Shown: positions 1 through 12,991 of the stretch, in pieces
Numbering within the stretch: position 1 is the first letter of the stretch
Layout of the letters: each line of letters begins with the position of its first letter
From: Apoderus coryli
Lineage: Eukaryota; Arthropoda; Insecta; Coleoptera; Attelabidae
Length of the DNA stretch: 64,000 bases
Direction of reading: 5' to 3'
Assembly: GCA_911728435.2 (NCBI GenBank)
Contig: OU452204.1
Span: 11,904,001-11,968,000, forward strand
Program-made: the position numbers and the translations under genes
Notes under the pieces: model-generated
Database searches by the model: none
What the model saw: the letters and a program-made list of their open reading frames with translations, nothing else
Told to the model about the DNA's origin: nothing

Positions 1-535
1 TATCATACCGAATAATAATAATATCTCTCAGTTTACCTCAAATTTGTCTCAAAAGGAAGATAAAACATATCTTAAAAACACACGAAAATATACTCGTAGA
101 AACAAATAGTTGCGCTACCTTAAGGTTTACTTAAATCTTAAATGGTTTTAATATTATATTTTTCAGATATAATTATTATAGAGAAATCGAAAAGTAAACA
201 GAAGGTTTAAATCATTAATTTAATTTTGTAAAACAAAAATAAACTTAAATATTAACCAAATTATAAAAATATAAATATAAAAAATTATATAAAGTAATAG
301 AGACGACACATATATTGTGTCTGCTAAACACTTACGTATTTATTGTTATATAATGTTTTTAACTTATTTAACGTTAAATTCTTCTAGACATATCCAGACG
401 AGACGAGACTCACTTTAAATCTTAGCTAACCCAACGAGAACTTTACAGCAAAAACCACGCAACCTAATTAAAAATGAAATATTAAAATCGAAATTTACCC
501 AAATTCCAAACAAATTGAATCTACTTAAAATAAAA
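1..535. other. AT-rich DNA with no recognisable gene
   Basis: This stretch is AT-rich with stops in all frames. I see no coding signal, RNA gene or repeat that I can name. Confidence 0.6.
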
Positions 536-766
536 CTTCGTCACATCCACCAAATTGTTTTAATAAAAATCAGAATTCTACTCTAGACATGTTTCGACCT
601 TAGCTGATGCCTCAGGCTAATATGTAACGTGTAATTTTTATTAATCTTCATTCATATGTTGTGTGTTTTTCCACTAAGTTATACTGATGATGACCTTAGC
701 TAAGGTCGAAACATGTCTAGAGTAGGATTCTGACTTTAATTAAAACAATTTGGTGGATGTGAAGGA
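536..766. repeat. Inverted repeat carrying hammerhead-like motifs
   Basis: About 70 bases at 536-605 recur in reverse complement at 698-766 with few mismatches (shared tracts such as CACATCCACCAAATTG and CATGTTTCGACC). The spacer is about 90 bases. Both arms contain the GAAACATGTC end of the hammerhead-like motif pointing outwards and a distal tail of the form GGTGGATGTG. The right arm has an intact CTGATGA box; the left one is degenerate (CTGAGGC). It is probably a non-autonomous mobile element. Confidence 0.75.
684..717 (+). ncRNA. Hammerhead-ribozyme-like motif (copy 1)
   Basis: CTGATGA at 684-690, one extra T, then the palindrome GACCTTAGCTAAGGTC as stem II, GAAAC at 708-712, AT, and the GTC triplet at 715-717. 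Stem I (the bases before 684 with those after 717) pairs only partly: five of six positions counting wobbles, with one A/G mismatch. The core matches the hammerhead consensus apart from the inserted T. Activity is untested. Confidence 0.5.
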
Positions 767-821
767 GTTTTATTCCAAGAAATTGGACATGCACTGCGAT
801 ATGGACTACTTCAGCAAAATT

Positions 822-851
822 GAATCTAGTTTCGACACAGGCCATCATCAG
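822..851 (-). ncRNA. Hammerhead-like motif, degenerate (copy 2)
   Basis: Read on the minus strand: CTGATGA, T, GGCCTGTGTC, GAAAC, TA, GAT. Stem II is poorly paired and the cleavage triplet is GAT instead of GTH, so this copy is probably inactive. Its 3' side (CAATTTTGC) resembles that of the copy at 7337, which suggests the same subfamily. Confidence 0.4.
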
Positions 852-2858
852 ATTTAACACTAAATCGACGATTCAAAATTGACAAAAGGTTAGTGATACG
901 ATATGAAATTATATTAGTAGTTTAATTAAAAAAATCTTATATTTTATTCCTTTATGATTTATTTGATTTGGATATTGGAATACAATAGAAGAATATCAAC
1001 CAAAAAAGATTTTAAATAAGTTGGTAATCATGTCCACTACAAAAGAAAATATATGTTGGGAGTGGTATTTACATATCAATATCGGTCGTAGTTTACTGGG
1101 CTTCTCCCAAAGAAGTTCGAGATTGCAAAACCGACGCCCTGAATTAAATTCTAACTACAACTTTTTATTAATAACCCAAAAGCATAATGCCCCGTCTCCA
1201 ATGGTATAAGAGATTTCAAATAACACTTCATTCCCATCCGCCATAAACCAATGATTATAGAAGTATTAATTTGGAAATACTTAAATTATTCTAATAATTT
1301 GTATTCTATACGTATACATTGATTTAACTAATTATATTTTTAATTTGCCATCAATATTATAAATCAAATGGTAACCCCTGATGATGTGTTTAAAACCACG
1401 AAACATTTACTACAAACTACATATTATTATTTAGTATTTAAATTTATATTTACTCTTATTGTTATAGCAACATTCATTTTGCTTTCCCAATAATACTGCG
1501 TAAAATAAATGAAATAAAAGCCCATCAACTTTTACAGCTTTTTGTCTACCAAAAATATGGTAGGCCTAATCCCTTTTGCCATTGAGCAGGAGAAATCTCT
1601 ATTTCTATCAGAGAGAGAGAGGGACGGACACAATATAAGTCGGTGTTCTTTTGATTTCTTTCAAATTTGTTTCTTTTTTTCTCTTCACTATTTTTAGTTA
1701 TTAAATTTTTACAACTGAAATGGTACATTGTAAAATGTTAATAGTTGTTTGCGTCTGAATGAAATAAAGGCAGAAAATGGTTAGTTAAAGGTGTCTTTTA
1801 TGTAACTTTAAAATTGTAATTATTCTTTATATACGGTACTATACAAAAATTTTAAAATTCTAATTTTAGGGTAGGGCCATAAAAAAGCCTAATTAGGACT
1901 TTTAGTTTTACTAAGAAATTGTTGTTTTTTATGTTATTTATGATCAGGGTTCATACAAAATACGATTTCAAGGATTTATTCAATCACAATGACACACCAC
2001 AAATATTGTTGAAATTTTAAAATTGACAGCGACATTATGTACTTACTTAAATATTTTTACGAAAATACAAATACAGTACTATAAGGTTAGAAACTGAAGT
2101 ATATAAATATTATTAGTCAGGGCCTGACTTCTCTCCTAAAATGGCGGCGCCATACGCCAAGTTTGAAATTATTTAGTTCAAATTTCCGACGTGCACTCGG
2201 AATATTGTTCTTTATGCTGTGGTAAAAGTAAGACATTGAAATTTGCTGATTTGGACAACCAATAAAAGATGTGTCATGTCATGTCATCAGTGATCATTTT
2301 AACCGTTATTTAACATGTTTTTATATATTTGGTGCCCAAAGTTCTCCGTAATATTAACATATCATTAGAATTACTCGTTGTCTTAATAAAAAAAACGTAT
2401 GAACCGATGTTGCTTACTCTTGACAATGCTCACCAAACAATTACACGTTCTGTATCAATCTGGAATCGTTTGCATTCCAGCAGCGTAAGTTTTAATTGTT
2501 TACATAGTTAAACTGCCATGCATTTTATTTCAGCCAACAATTCGCCTTTCAGTCTAATCATAAATTCAAAGGGCAATTGCATGTCTGCGGACCGAACGTC
2601 GAGGAGATCGTAAAAATTATAGTCTAACGGCTGTAGGTGTCTACCTAAGAAACAATCTAAGACCTGGGCAGGAATATTAAAGTTTTTGCCAAATGCACAC
2701 TATGCGACCAGTGGCGTGCAATAATATTGACAAAAAGGTATCCAATAAAGCTAATTTGGTTTAGGTCTTTTGGCATTACGTACATGGCCAACGTTACATT
2801 TTGTTTATGAAAATACAGCCGCAAAGCGTCTTAAAATGTTCGTGTCTACTTAGTATAT
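852..2858. other. Intergenic or intronic DNA, no gene recognised
   Basis: Short open frames here (for example 1021-1209 and 2329-2511) show no domain or family resemblance. A GA run lies at about 1611-1622. A GC-richer spot at about 2145-2155 reads ATGGCGGCGCC. I see nothing that can be called a gene. Confidence 0.5.
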
Positions 2859-3115
2859 ACAGGGTGTTAGTAAATAAATTCGACAAACCTCAGGGGGTGA
2901 TTGTGGGTGGAAAAATAAAGACAGTTTGCTATATAAACGTGTCCACAAATGCTTCGTTTCAAAGCCACGTTTAGTTCAAGTTTTTCTTAAAAGCTGATGA
3001 TTTATTTATTGCTCTAAAACCGGTCGAGATATGCAAATGAAATTTGGTGGGTCTTAAGAGGTACTTAGAGCCAATTTTTCATGCAATTAAGAATTTTATT
3101 TGAAGAAGTAGTCCA
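2859..3115. repeat. Probable dispersed repeat starting ACAGGGTGTTAG
   Basis: The sequence from ACAGGGTGTTAGTAAATAA through the stretch with CTCTAAAACCGGTCGAGATA resembles a family I recognise as widespread in insect genomes. No terminal structure was resolved, so class and limits are uncertain. It is followed directly by a LINE fragment. Confidence 0.4.
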
Positions 3116-3119
3116 TTGC

Positions 3120-3560
3120 TGCTCAGAGGGAAGCTGCGTGTTCCCTGAACTCTATCTCAGACTGGTGTCAGATAGACATACATATAGATAAGACCAAGTA
3201 CTAATTTTTCTTTAACTGACAGAGGAGTGGTCGAACATACCGATTTATTGGAAAACGTTCGCTCTATAAGATGTTTGGGGTTTGAGCTCGATTTTGAATG
3301 AAGGTGGAACTCTCATATCGCGTATGTAGCTGGTAAATTGTCGAGGTCATGTTATTGCGTTAGAAATTTTCATGCTAGAGCCTTGTCCCATGAAGTACTA
3401 AGAACGGTAATTATCTTGAGACTATTAAGTAGCTAAATGATCTCAGGGTACGAAAGACTTATTAGCCTTTATGCATTGCACACCCCTGTGTGCTGCGAAA
3501 AAACTTCATCTATTTCTTCAAAGTCAACTAACAATGTGTTTCTTCACAGCAACCCCTACA
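3120..3560 (+). pseudogene. LINE reverse-transcriptase fragment (jockey/CR1-like)
   Basis: Reading across frameshifts, the plus strand gives SLNSISDWCQIDIHIDKTKY (the segment after the RT catalytic palm in jockey/CR1-type LINEs) and then CLGFELDF...WNSHIAYVAGKLSR (the GxxxD...W..HI..KL region). Several stops and frame changes show it is dead. Only the C-terminal part of the RT is present. Identity to a named clade is not determined. Confidence 0.7.
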
Positions 3561-4959
3561 TTGTTACGCTCATGTCTAATAAAAGGGGTGAATAACAAAA
3601 TAAGATAGAGTTGTGTTAATCAATCAATACAATCTCTAATATCAAGAAAGATAATATAACAAATCGCCCACGGCGTATAACTGGAATGATGTTTCTCCTA
3701 TACTCTGTATATATATTTAGTTATATGTATTTTTTTCTGTGTTGGAAGCAGACTTTTGTTTAACTAACCATATGATTTAATCGTCATTTGAGCGGAAACA
3801 TTGGTGCCTGTCTTAACAAATTTAAGCTACCGAATTAAGATAACAAAACAAGAGCGATACACACATAAACTATTGGTAAAATATAACAAAGAAAATGTGT
3901 ACCCACAGTAGCCCGTTTTTAGAGTAATTTGAGAAGTTTAAAATTCGCTGAAGTTTCCAGACATTAGGTAAGAATTTGCCGCCGTTAAATGAGTTATTAA
4001 TGAAGATACTATGGTGAAGACGTAATGTTTACAGGCCTACTTAAAATTTTAGACAAATCGAAACATGAAAAAATATCTGTGATTTGCATATCAATATAGA
4101 TGTTCATCAAACATCTACACCATATTTTCCTCTTCCCAAAAAGCTCAATACTTATCATTCTAGTGCAATAATATGAAAATGAAAACATAAGAAGCATTCA
4201 CAAACGACGTTACCATCAATACAATGCGAAACTACGGGTCCTTGTGAATTTTAAATTATGGCCTCTGTAGTTTGTGGTGCCCATCATGGATTATATTCGA
4301 CAGTTGACAGTCGCAACATCAAGATCTATATAGCATGATGTGGTTTGCGTTCTGTTCGTCTTTTGTTTAAGGCTTTTGTGTCTTTTTCACCGTTCCACAA
4401 CCAACTGATGATAATGATTATTATGATAATAGAGCGTTTTTACTTTATGGCTTTTCGATTTTCGCGGGATTTTTTTCAACTGAGTACAAACCGAAATTTT
4501 TTGTTTTATAAGTTCAAGTAAGAAGTGTAGGATTTTTACAAAATTTGTCAAAATGGATTGTAAATGTTAATTAATTTGAAATTCTCGACTCTTAAGTCAG
4601 GTGCAATGAAATTTATGTACGTAATCCTTAAATTTCCTTCTTGAAAAACTATAGAATAATATCTTTCTTCCCTTTATCCACCTTCATTTGTAATATATAT
4701 TGTTAGAAGATAGGGGTAACTACAAAAACTTAACTTAACTCACCTTCACACAAGGTTGTAAGATCTAGAAGGCCATATGAAAATCCTGAACATGATTCCA
4801 ATAGATTCAGAAAAAAATCGACGGACACTTTGCCAATCAAAAACGACTTTGATTATTTATTCGAAGCAATCAGTAAACACCGCCAAGCATAGAAAAATAG
4901 CAGAGAACACATCCGTCTGGTCAAGATCAGATCAGATCAAAAGGAATTGAAGTGAATCC

Positions 4960-5515
4960 TGGCACAGTGTTACACGGACCGAACTAGAGGCTTTCTGATT
5001 CATTAACAAAAGCTCCACCATATTTCAGGCAGAGATCAACGCAATTACCATGCTCAAGAATGGCTACAGGGAAGCATCCAGAAACTACACACTAATCCCT
5101 AAAGCAACTGGCAGCTGAACAGAAAATAACTATTCTGCCTGACGTGGTGGAATACCACGGCATAGACGAAAACGAAACGCCCTCCGGAACCCATATTTGG
5201 CATTATAATAAGAGCCATATGATGAAAATTATTTAATGCAAATGGGAAAAGAAACAATAATTAGAGTTGTACTGGAGGAATATTCCAGCTCTAAGAGAAA
5301 CGTAGAGGTTCATTAAACTCTCATATCCAAAAGCCATAAAGCTTATCGAACTGGTTAAGGAAATATTTGAGTTTAAGAACCGAAGAAGCGAAGGAAGTGG
5401 CCCTCAGAGCTAGCATTAACGTCATGCGTACTTTGGGGCAACTGAGAGAAGAGGGAAGATAAGAATTTTTCAGTCTGAAAAGAGAACCAAGATGCCTATC
5501 GATAGACACTTTCTA
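4960..5515 (+). pseudogene. LINE RNase H domain relic
   Basis: The frame near 5010-5060 reads STIFQAEINAITML, matching the FQAE..AI motif of LINE-encoded RNase H (its Glu is catalytic). Downstream, VEYHGIDENE near 5150-5180 resembles the VPGHxGIxGNE motif with its Gly-His replaced. Stops and shifts interrupt it. It is probably the end of a jockey- or I-like element and may or may not belong with the RT fragment 1.4 kb upstream. Confidence 0.55.
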
Positions 5516-5689
5516 TAAAGTTTCAGTTTATTAGTAAAGAAGCTTTTCAATATTGAAGTTAATAAGAAGATATATTTTATTCTCAAATAGGGATAAAAAT
5601 ATACTTAGCAATACAATCCATTGAAATCACGTTAAAGCCAACCAAAATCTTTTGTTATTCCAAAAAATATTCAATGAAAATGAACAAGA

Positions 5690-6335
5690 TATGCCCTACA
5701 GTAAGAAGAAGCATCTCTTGGCATATCGCAGACAGCAAAACACATGAATTCCACATAACTTGACCAAAACTCTAAAACAGTGAATTGGTGTAAGGAAATG
5801 CTATAAAATTCGACGTGGGAAATGCAAATCTGTCAACACATTGATCACAGGTGATAAATTATGGAAATATTCTTATGACCCGGAAACCACGCAACAATCT
5901 GCTATCCAAAGTTCATGCTGAAGTTGTTCGCACAAGAACGCATATGCAAGAAAACGATTCCTTGTCTCTTCGTGTACAGGACACGTCGCAGCAATTTAGA
6001 GGATTAAAGAACTGCAAAGCATACAGTAGTTTGATTCACAAAAGTCATAAGTAGACGAAATCAGGAAGAACAACCGAAACTGTCGCATTCGTTTTCATCA
6101 TCATGACAGTGGCAGCTCGCAAACATGTCAAGCAGTTGACTATTTGAATAAGATAAATGTAGAAATAATTTCTTATTGTTTTTTGTTCCCAAATTTGAAA
6201 TAATCAATTCGTGGACAGAGATTTTCATCACCTCAAGAAGCAATCGAAGTTTTTTGAGCCAGAGTGGAACAAATATTTGGACAACTGGTTCGAACACATG
6301 AATTACTGTATAAAATCATTAAAGCATTTGAAAGA
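5690..6335 (+). pseudogene. mariner-family transposase relic
   Basis: Across frameshifts the plus strand reads LITGDKLWKYSYDPET (mariner TGDESW..YDPE, with the Glu-Ser of the first catalytic motif changed to Lys-Leu), then HHHDSGSSQT...VDYLNKINVEII (mariner HHDNAxxH...; the Asn-Ala is altered), then LFPNLK and RFSSPQEAIEVF, and a C-terminal stretch like WFERMNKCI. Order and spacing fit a mariner transposase C-terminal half, shortened by internal deletions and broken by at least two stops. No terminal repeats were identified. Confidence 0.82.
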
Positions 6336-7336
6336 AAATAAAATTGTTTGTTCCCAAAAATGTGTATTGCATTGTAATGTTAAAATCAATCGCATTCGTA
6401 CTCTGAAACCTGTCATACTCTTAAAGCAGTTTGATTAATTCCCTATGTATACGAGATGTTTAATTATGCACTCATTTTTTAATTGTTGTGAAAAATTCTT
6501 TTTGAGCATATAAAGAACACTTTAACAGATGATTCTATAGGACTAAAACAAACTTACTGTTAAAAATTTCTTTGTTTAACAAAAGCTGCATGGGTGCGGT
6601 TAATCATCTGTCTATTTCTCGTATTCATTAGATACCTATATTATTCCTCAAGAAGTTATTTTGTTGTATGAATCTCAGACAGTGTCTAAATGTATTTTAA
6701 TATTAATTAAAGGCCAAGCCACATTTACTTCTAAGTAAACTGTTTATATTATATTTTCCTAGACTACGGACCTGTATGTGCTGTTCATGTACCAAACCGA
6801 ATGATAATGAGCCATTTTATCAAGCCTATATCAAACACAAAACTGGTTTTTAATACACAATATCTCAAACTACAACTCGATTTAACATTTTTAAATATTT
6901 AAATGTGTCACCGATATTCTTTTGTCTGCCTATATGAAACAAACAAATGCAAACTTAGAATTGCTAATTATATTTCAACAAAGATGGCCGACACTGTCTC
7001 CGAGTTCAATTTGGATTCTGTTTGTGTATATTTTGCATTTCGGTCTATTTAATTTAACCGGCTTTTTATGAATATTTTTCGACAGTAAATTTAGAATTCA
7101 CGAAAATCTTTTTTTTTATTAGGAAAATAATATCCATATTCAACAAAAATGTTTCCACAATAATTTGCCTAGAACATCATCAACCAATAATAATCTTTAG
7201 TGAAGCATCAATTAAATTAGAACAGCTAAATTACATAAAACTTTCGGCGAACAAGTTCATCGATCACCGAAAGCACACATATTCAAAATTTATTCATTTG
7301 TAAAAAAACAAGAACTGGGAGTTAAAAACGTATGTA

Positions 7337-7364
7337 TTGATGATGGTTTAGGCCGAAACTAGTT
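7337..7364 (+). ncRNA. Hammerhead-like motif, degenerate (copy 3)
   Basis: TTGATGA (first base changed from C), T, a short GG/CC hairpin, GAAAC, TA, GTT. A downstream tail near 7410-7430 (TTGTGGGCTTACTTTGG) resembles the tail that follows other copies. The changed core base makes activity doubtful. Confidence 0.4.
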
Positions 7365-7429
7365 CCAATTTGCGCATTTGCTGAGAAATTAAACCATGTT
7401 GTGGGCTTACTTTGGTTTAATTGATTTGT

Positions 7430-9880
7430 TTACTTAAAAAAACCTACAAACTAATTCTTAGAAGAGAGTAAAACGCTGGAAGTGTGGATTTCATTTATAT
7501 CTGCTTAACTTCTAGGTATTTTAGCAACTGTAAAGTATGTCTATCATGATTCTGATGAGAAACTAGGTGTCAATAAAAGCCAGGCTTTGTTTAGTCAACA
7601 AGAGAGTTTCGATAAATTGTCTTATCATTGAAATGGAACTTATTGCATAAAAACAAACAAATAGCCTTCCTGTCACAAAATAAGTATAATATAATACTAA
7701 ATACGACTTGGTAAAGGATAATAAATCCTTGAATATTATTTCTGAAATGTACGAAATCTTTCAAGATTTGAAAATGTATAAGAATGTTTGAACAAAATTA
7801 AAGAATAAACAGGCACATTTACTTAAATTCCTAGTTCTCTTGGACCACCGATTTTCATTTGTTAATAACAGCGAGCCAAAAAATTACAGGGTTATCCAAA
7901 AGTGTTCTTGAGCAGTGTTTTTGAGCAGTGTATTTGAATGAACATTTAAAAAGCTCAAGCTTTTGGATAATACTAATGTCAGGATCGAATTGTGCATAGC
8001 ATTACTGTATCATATGATTAAATGGAGGCTCTTAACTAAAACTGTTCGGTAAAGAGTTATCTGCTACGCGGGCAACTATTCATATTTTGAGCTTGACAAT
8101 ACTTATTGTTGTTAGGTGTCGTTTTCACTAAAAAGTTTACATCGTGGAATTTAACCTCCACCAAATATTTTCGTACCTTAGAACGCTGGTAAAACAAGTT
8201 TAATGTATGACCGTTGCCGTCGTCAAAAATTCAATATGGATCAGGCAAGGTAAACTAAGGTCATGATTCTTCCAAATTATTATTTGAATAGGTATGTATT
8301 TTTAGAGAAACTTTATTACCAAGTGTCATTAATCTCGAAACTAATTTTAATAAATATTTTGTTGTAATAAATTTCCAAACAATTACATCACCACTTAGTA
8401 TTAGTAACTAATCATACACAAAATAAAATATAAGAAAAAAACACTAATAATAAACACAATAATTGCTATTTTAATCAAATTTTTCTTTATATAGTATCAA
8501 ATTTAAATTCTTTGTAATAACAAAATGTTAAAGAGTTTATTCACAAAAAAGACGGTATAGGGAGTACTGATATTAGACATAGATTTACATTTCCAATTAG
8601 TTACGAATCAATGATTTCATAGTCATAGACAGCTATAATCTATTAATAGGTAGGTATATATTATGTATACGACATAGTCAAGGAGTAATAAAGGCATTGG
8701 AATGATGTTTAGTATATTAAACCGTTATTGAAATTGTTTATATTGTTATTTGATAACTTTTTTATTTCTCTATGAATACGTGATTTAATTTCAGTGAAGA
8801 TCGAGTGACTTTCAGGATAACTTGCAGCCACATCAGCGTCAATATAAAAAGTAAATGTTGCTGGGATAAAAATATATGGATATGTCATCTGAATGATACA
8901 CGAGGTGTCTTAAAGGACTACCTATAGGTATGACAATTCATGCGATCTTGTCGAAGTTTCTGTAACTTCAATTAGGTGCTTTGTTTCGCATTTAAGTGCC
9001 CCACAGACGCCGAAACAAGTTACGATGCATACACCATGATGATTCATAAAGCCCGAAATCGGTTGCGGCTTTTCCAGACATATAGATGCGGATCAGTTTT
9101 GTTGCGATTCAACAGTATTTGCTCTGCTGTGAAAGTGTGAAAATTAATAAAGAATATGTAGTTGCTCTAAGAGGGCAAATGGTGTAAGCGATGGCTGCAT
9201 AACATTACGGGTTGATGAAGAATGTTGGAAATTATTATTAGAAACAAATCTTTATAAAATTGAACAACAATACGATGATGAGACAGTTTAGTGTCTGCAG
9301 AATGAAGGCTCTGTGTGACACTCAGGTACAGCTATATGAAGATTTAAAATTTTCTACGGTCATTTCCCCTCAGCTGGTGATAATTCCTTAAACATGCAGA
9401 GCAATATACGAAGAATTAAAAGACGAATATAAATGTAAGATTAAGTACTACTAGTGAAATTCAAATATTACGAAAATACAGCCAATGGTGATTGAGATGT
9501 TTCTGTTGCATTAGCAGCATGTTGTGATCCTGCTTTGACTATATAGGTTTGAGGGGGTTGAGGGCGGTTCATTGTACTTTATACGTTGTATGAATCAGCA
9601 ATATATGAATTGTTGGTATTGTGTGTTTGCTGTTAGTAAATATGGCCTTGTCCTTAACTGAATATAGATCGTTAGTGCCAGCATCACTTTTTTGTGATGT
9701 TATCAATCAATTCTCTTCGAAAACTACACCTCATTTAATGTATACTTGTCACTACAACATCTTTGTGTGTCAAAGAAAACTTGAAATATACACTAATTAA
9801 TAAGATGAAGCCTATAAACATTAATAATTTCTTCACATAAATGTCGTTCACCTTCCATGATAATTAGAAAAATGTCCAAA
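7430..9880. other. AT-rich DNA with no gene recognised
   Basis: There is no long open frame and no recognisable repeat family. A repeated phrase GAGCAGTGT at 7911-7931 is a minor local duplication. Confidence 0.5.
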
Positions 9881-9884
9881 TTCA

Positions 9885-10210
9885 ACGAATAACACGATAC
9901 AAGCCCACACACGTTGAAGCTTGTATTGGTATCAGCAGGGATTGATACTGAAACTTGGTATTGAATCGAAACGACGGTTCGCGCGTTATCGCTTTTGGTA
10001 CCGTCAGATAACCGAAACGGAGCTGTGCTCGAAATGTAGTGAATCTTTGTGACAGATACCCGAAATGTAACGAGACTTCAATAAACGAACCGACAGAGAT
10101 ATCGAAATGAAAGTAACAGTACCTAATAACCAAAATTTTCGATATTGGAACCTTAGTAGGACCGATACCTGAGCATCGAAAACTATGAGTAACGAAACTC
10201 AACCGAAACC
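9885..10210. repeat. Diverged CCGAAA/TCGAAA-rich segment
   Basis: About 330 bases are unusually rich in short units such as ACCGAAAC, ATCGAAA and CCCGAAATG and are more GC-rich than the flanks. No exact period is visible. The 106-codon open frame on the minus strand here is better explained by this composition than by a gene. Confidence 0.35.
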
Positions 10211-10559
10211 CTAGATATAGATATTGAAATACTAGTGGAGTATAACACTATATGTGTATGTATTAGGATTTACTGTCCCGCAGAATTCGCTAGCGAAATT
10301 TGAGGAGTTTTGCTTTCATGTCGCCAACGTTATTATTTCCTTGCTATTCATTTACCATTTGGCGCTTTTGTGCGAAGACTAGAAGTCGAGTTTAGTTCGT
10401 TTGTTATGAGCGTATAGTATTAGAAACAAGCTGGCAATAGTCTATGTTGCAGTCCTCAAGGCAATAGTTCAACCTTAAAAATGAAAATTCGAATATATCG
10501 ATACATTTCTTGCATCTCTATTAATGAAAGAAAGTTGATATTATGAGCATCCGCGTCAA

Positions 10560-10785
10560 ATTAAATGTATCCTTTAGGTCTGCAGTTTTGCTTGGCTATT
10601 TGGCATATATCAAAATGTTTCATATCATGACCGTGTATGAAATATCTGCAAAAATAATTTAATAAACAATACGTGCACCGGCTACAATTTCAAAAATAAT
10701 AAAAAATGTTCTATGGCCCAGTTCTGAACTCGCAACTTTACGATTAGAAATACTAAATGTTACCATATAGGCCAACAAGAGGTAT
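10560..10785 (-). mobile_element. tRNA-derived SINE
   Basis: On the minus strand, from about 10785, the sequence TTGGCCTATATGGTAACAT resembles a tRNA A box. About 35 bases later GCGAGTTCAGAACTGG resembles a B box with the usual TTGCGAGTTC context. That is the head of a tRNA-derived SINE; the body would continue toward lower coordinates and its end (given as about 10560) is a guess. No target duplication was found. Confidence 0.55.
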
Positions 10786-10789
10786 ACCA

Positions 10790-12960
10790 TGATTGGTTTT
10801 TTAAAAGTGTCGTTAAATCAGGCGCCAAAACCTAGATGGAGACGACGCGACGGTAAAATCGACATATTCGAATGCCAAATGTGTCATTGTCATTTAAAAA
10901 TAATACTGCCAGATTTAGTTCATGCGAATAGTACCTATATTAAAATACAAATAAGTATAAATTGGGAGTTTTTTTAGACATAATATTTGTTATATTATTG
11001 TCGAAGTTGTATACATTTAATTTGTTGGAAAATCAAGTATCTAATCATGTTCTATGTCTAAATATATTGTGTAGTGTGTGGATTTGTTGAGGAAAATGTG
11101 CTGGAATGTTTGTAGTGAAATTTTCAAAAAAATTCTGGCAATAGAGCACATGTTGGACCTTGCAAGTTAGTATGTTGTTTCGGCGAGTAGATTTCCATAA
11201 GAAAAGCACACAGATCTTTTTCCTGTTCTAAAGACTATACTTTTATAAATTGTTCATTTGCGAACTATTTTAAAAATGTTTCCCTTCTAAAAAAGTAAAC
11301 GTTGCACTGTACTTAATATTTAAATGTACGTAAAAACACATGCGATATTTTACACTTGTTTTGATTTTGAGAAGTTCTTCACGGACTTGAAGTCTGTTTT
11401 CGTTGGAGCTTAAAGTGAATAAGAACTTGATTAATCTTACTTTAACTATTTTAGTCGTACTAAGTATTTATTTGGATAAAGTGGAATAGTGGATAAAACC
11501 AAATCTGCAACCCTTTGTGTATCTACTTATATGATTGTATATATATATTGTATATCTTTATAATAATATATACTATTATTATAAAGAAGTCGAAATTATA
11601 TGTGAAAGCTTTAGTCAAAACAATGTTTTATAAATAATATTAATACTAAAAAATCAAAAGAAAGAAAAACAGTAAAGGTATCAGCATTTTTAGTATAATT
11701 ATTTCGCGTCTCAACTTCGATTGTAATAAAACTGGTTTATCTCTTCGCCTTGTTGTTGGAGGGCAATAAATTATCGCGAATAAAACCAAGCAACAGAGAA
11801 GTGTGGTATTTTTGCTTAAATAAGTGAATGATTTTTTTCCATCTCACTTTAGTCTTAGCACAACGACAGACAATTTATTAAAGAAAAAACTAAATAAATA
11901 ATAACAAAAAGCTTGCTTTATAACAATAATAAATGAAAACTGCGACAAAAAAATCGATTAGTTTTAATCGATATATTAAGTACCATTGACGTAGATCAAA
12001 TTTCCTATCTTTTGCCAATTTCAATCATTTTATCGAAATGATCATGATGATGATGAAATTATCGCTTAGTTTATTGTGGTACGTTATTCGGAGTTTATTC
12101 TTGACTTAAGTATATTACCATAACCAATGTTCATGTTAATGTAAAACTGCTGCATTCCCCAAAAATAATCCCTTAGCAAAAACCTGGTAAACTGTTAGAT
12201 ACTTCAATACTAAGCTACAATTGAACCTACTAGAGCAACTAGGACAGTCTTAGAATCGGAGACTAGATTATTAGGGGGACATGTCGGATAAAACATTAAT
12301 CCTGGGCAGGCTATATTCTCAAAATCCTAGTCGAAATGATCTACATTTATTCCGATTGCATAGATATCAACAAGTTCCAAAGTTCTTTATTGTTTCTGGC
12401 CTACACCTCTGCTGAAGGTCTTATAAAATAAAAGACTTAATAGGAATTGCTTAATCATGATAGGATGAAATTATTATTAGAAATATAAAATACAATATAC
12501 CCACAGCCCTCGATGATCATTTTTTTCTCATCTTGTTGTCGATACTCAATATAATAATTATAAAAGAGAATTATTTTTCGAGATATTCTTCTCTTTTTAT
12601 TTCCATTTCATTTTTCACGTAGATAATTTTAAACAAATGATAAAGTAAAATTACTTTGGACACAGATAGTTTATAACAAGAGAATGTTGACCGAATGGCT
12701 GTAAGTTATATAGAAAAAATAAATTGAAATAGGAATCGATCTAATAGAGAGTTGATATTGGGTAATTTGAAAAATATTTTGAATTAAAATGAATTAGTTA
12801 TAACATAATGAGTATTATAAAATAAATTTGAATAGGCAATGCTTGAGCAGTAGCGGGTACTTATTATATTGAAGCAGAGAAGAAATTCAGGATTGTTTTA
12901 TTTTATAAACAAAGAAAACTACAAAGTTCTCTATTATTTAAGCTTCAAAGGCTACAAAAC
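10790..12960. other. AT-rich DNA with no gene recognised
   Basis: I see simple AT tracts (for example 11536-11590, with a small TATAATAATATA palindrome) and nothing that looks coding. The 62-codon frame at 10789-10977 has no recognisable features. Confidence 0.5.
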
Positions 12961-12962
12961 GG

Positions 12963-12991
12963 GACGTGTTTCAAAGGTAGTTCATCATCAG
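12963..12991 (-). ncRNA. Hammerhead-like motif (copy 4)
   Basis: Minus strand: CTGATGA, T, GAACTACCTTT, GAAAC, AC, GTC. The two core boxes and the GTC triplet are intact, and stem I has a GG/CC start. Stem II barely pairs, so folding is doubtful. A tail-like GTTGTGGATGTGACTTTG occurs at about 13061-13078 on the plus strand, as would be expected of a degenerate inverted partner. Confidence 0.4.

Noticed and set aside
9882..10202. 106-codon minus-strand open frame
   Set aside because: No domain; the open frame follows from the repetitive CCGAAA-rich composition.
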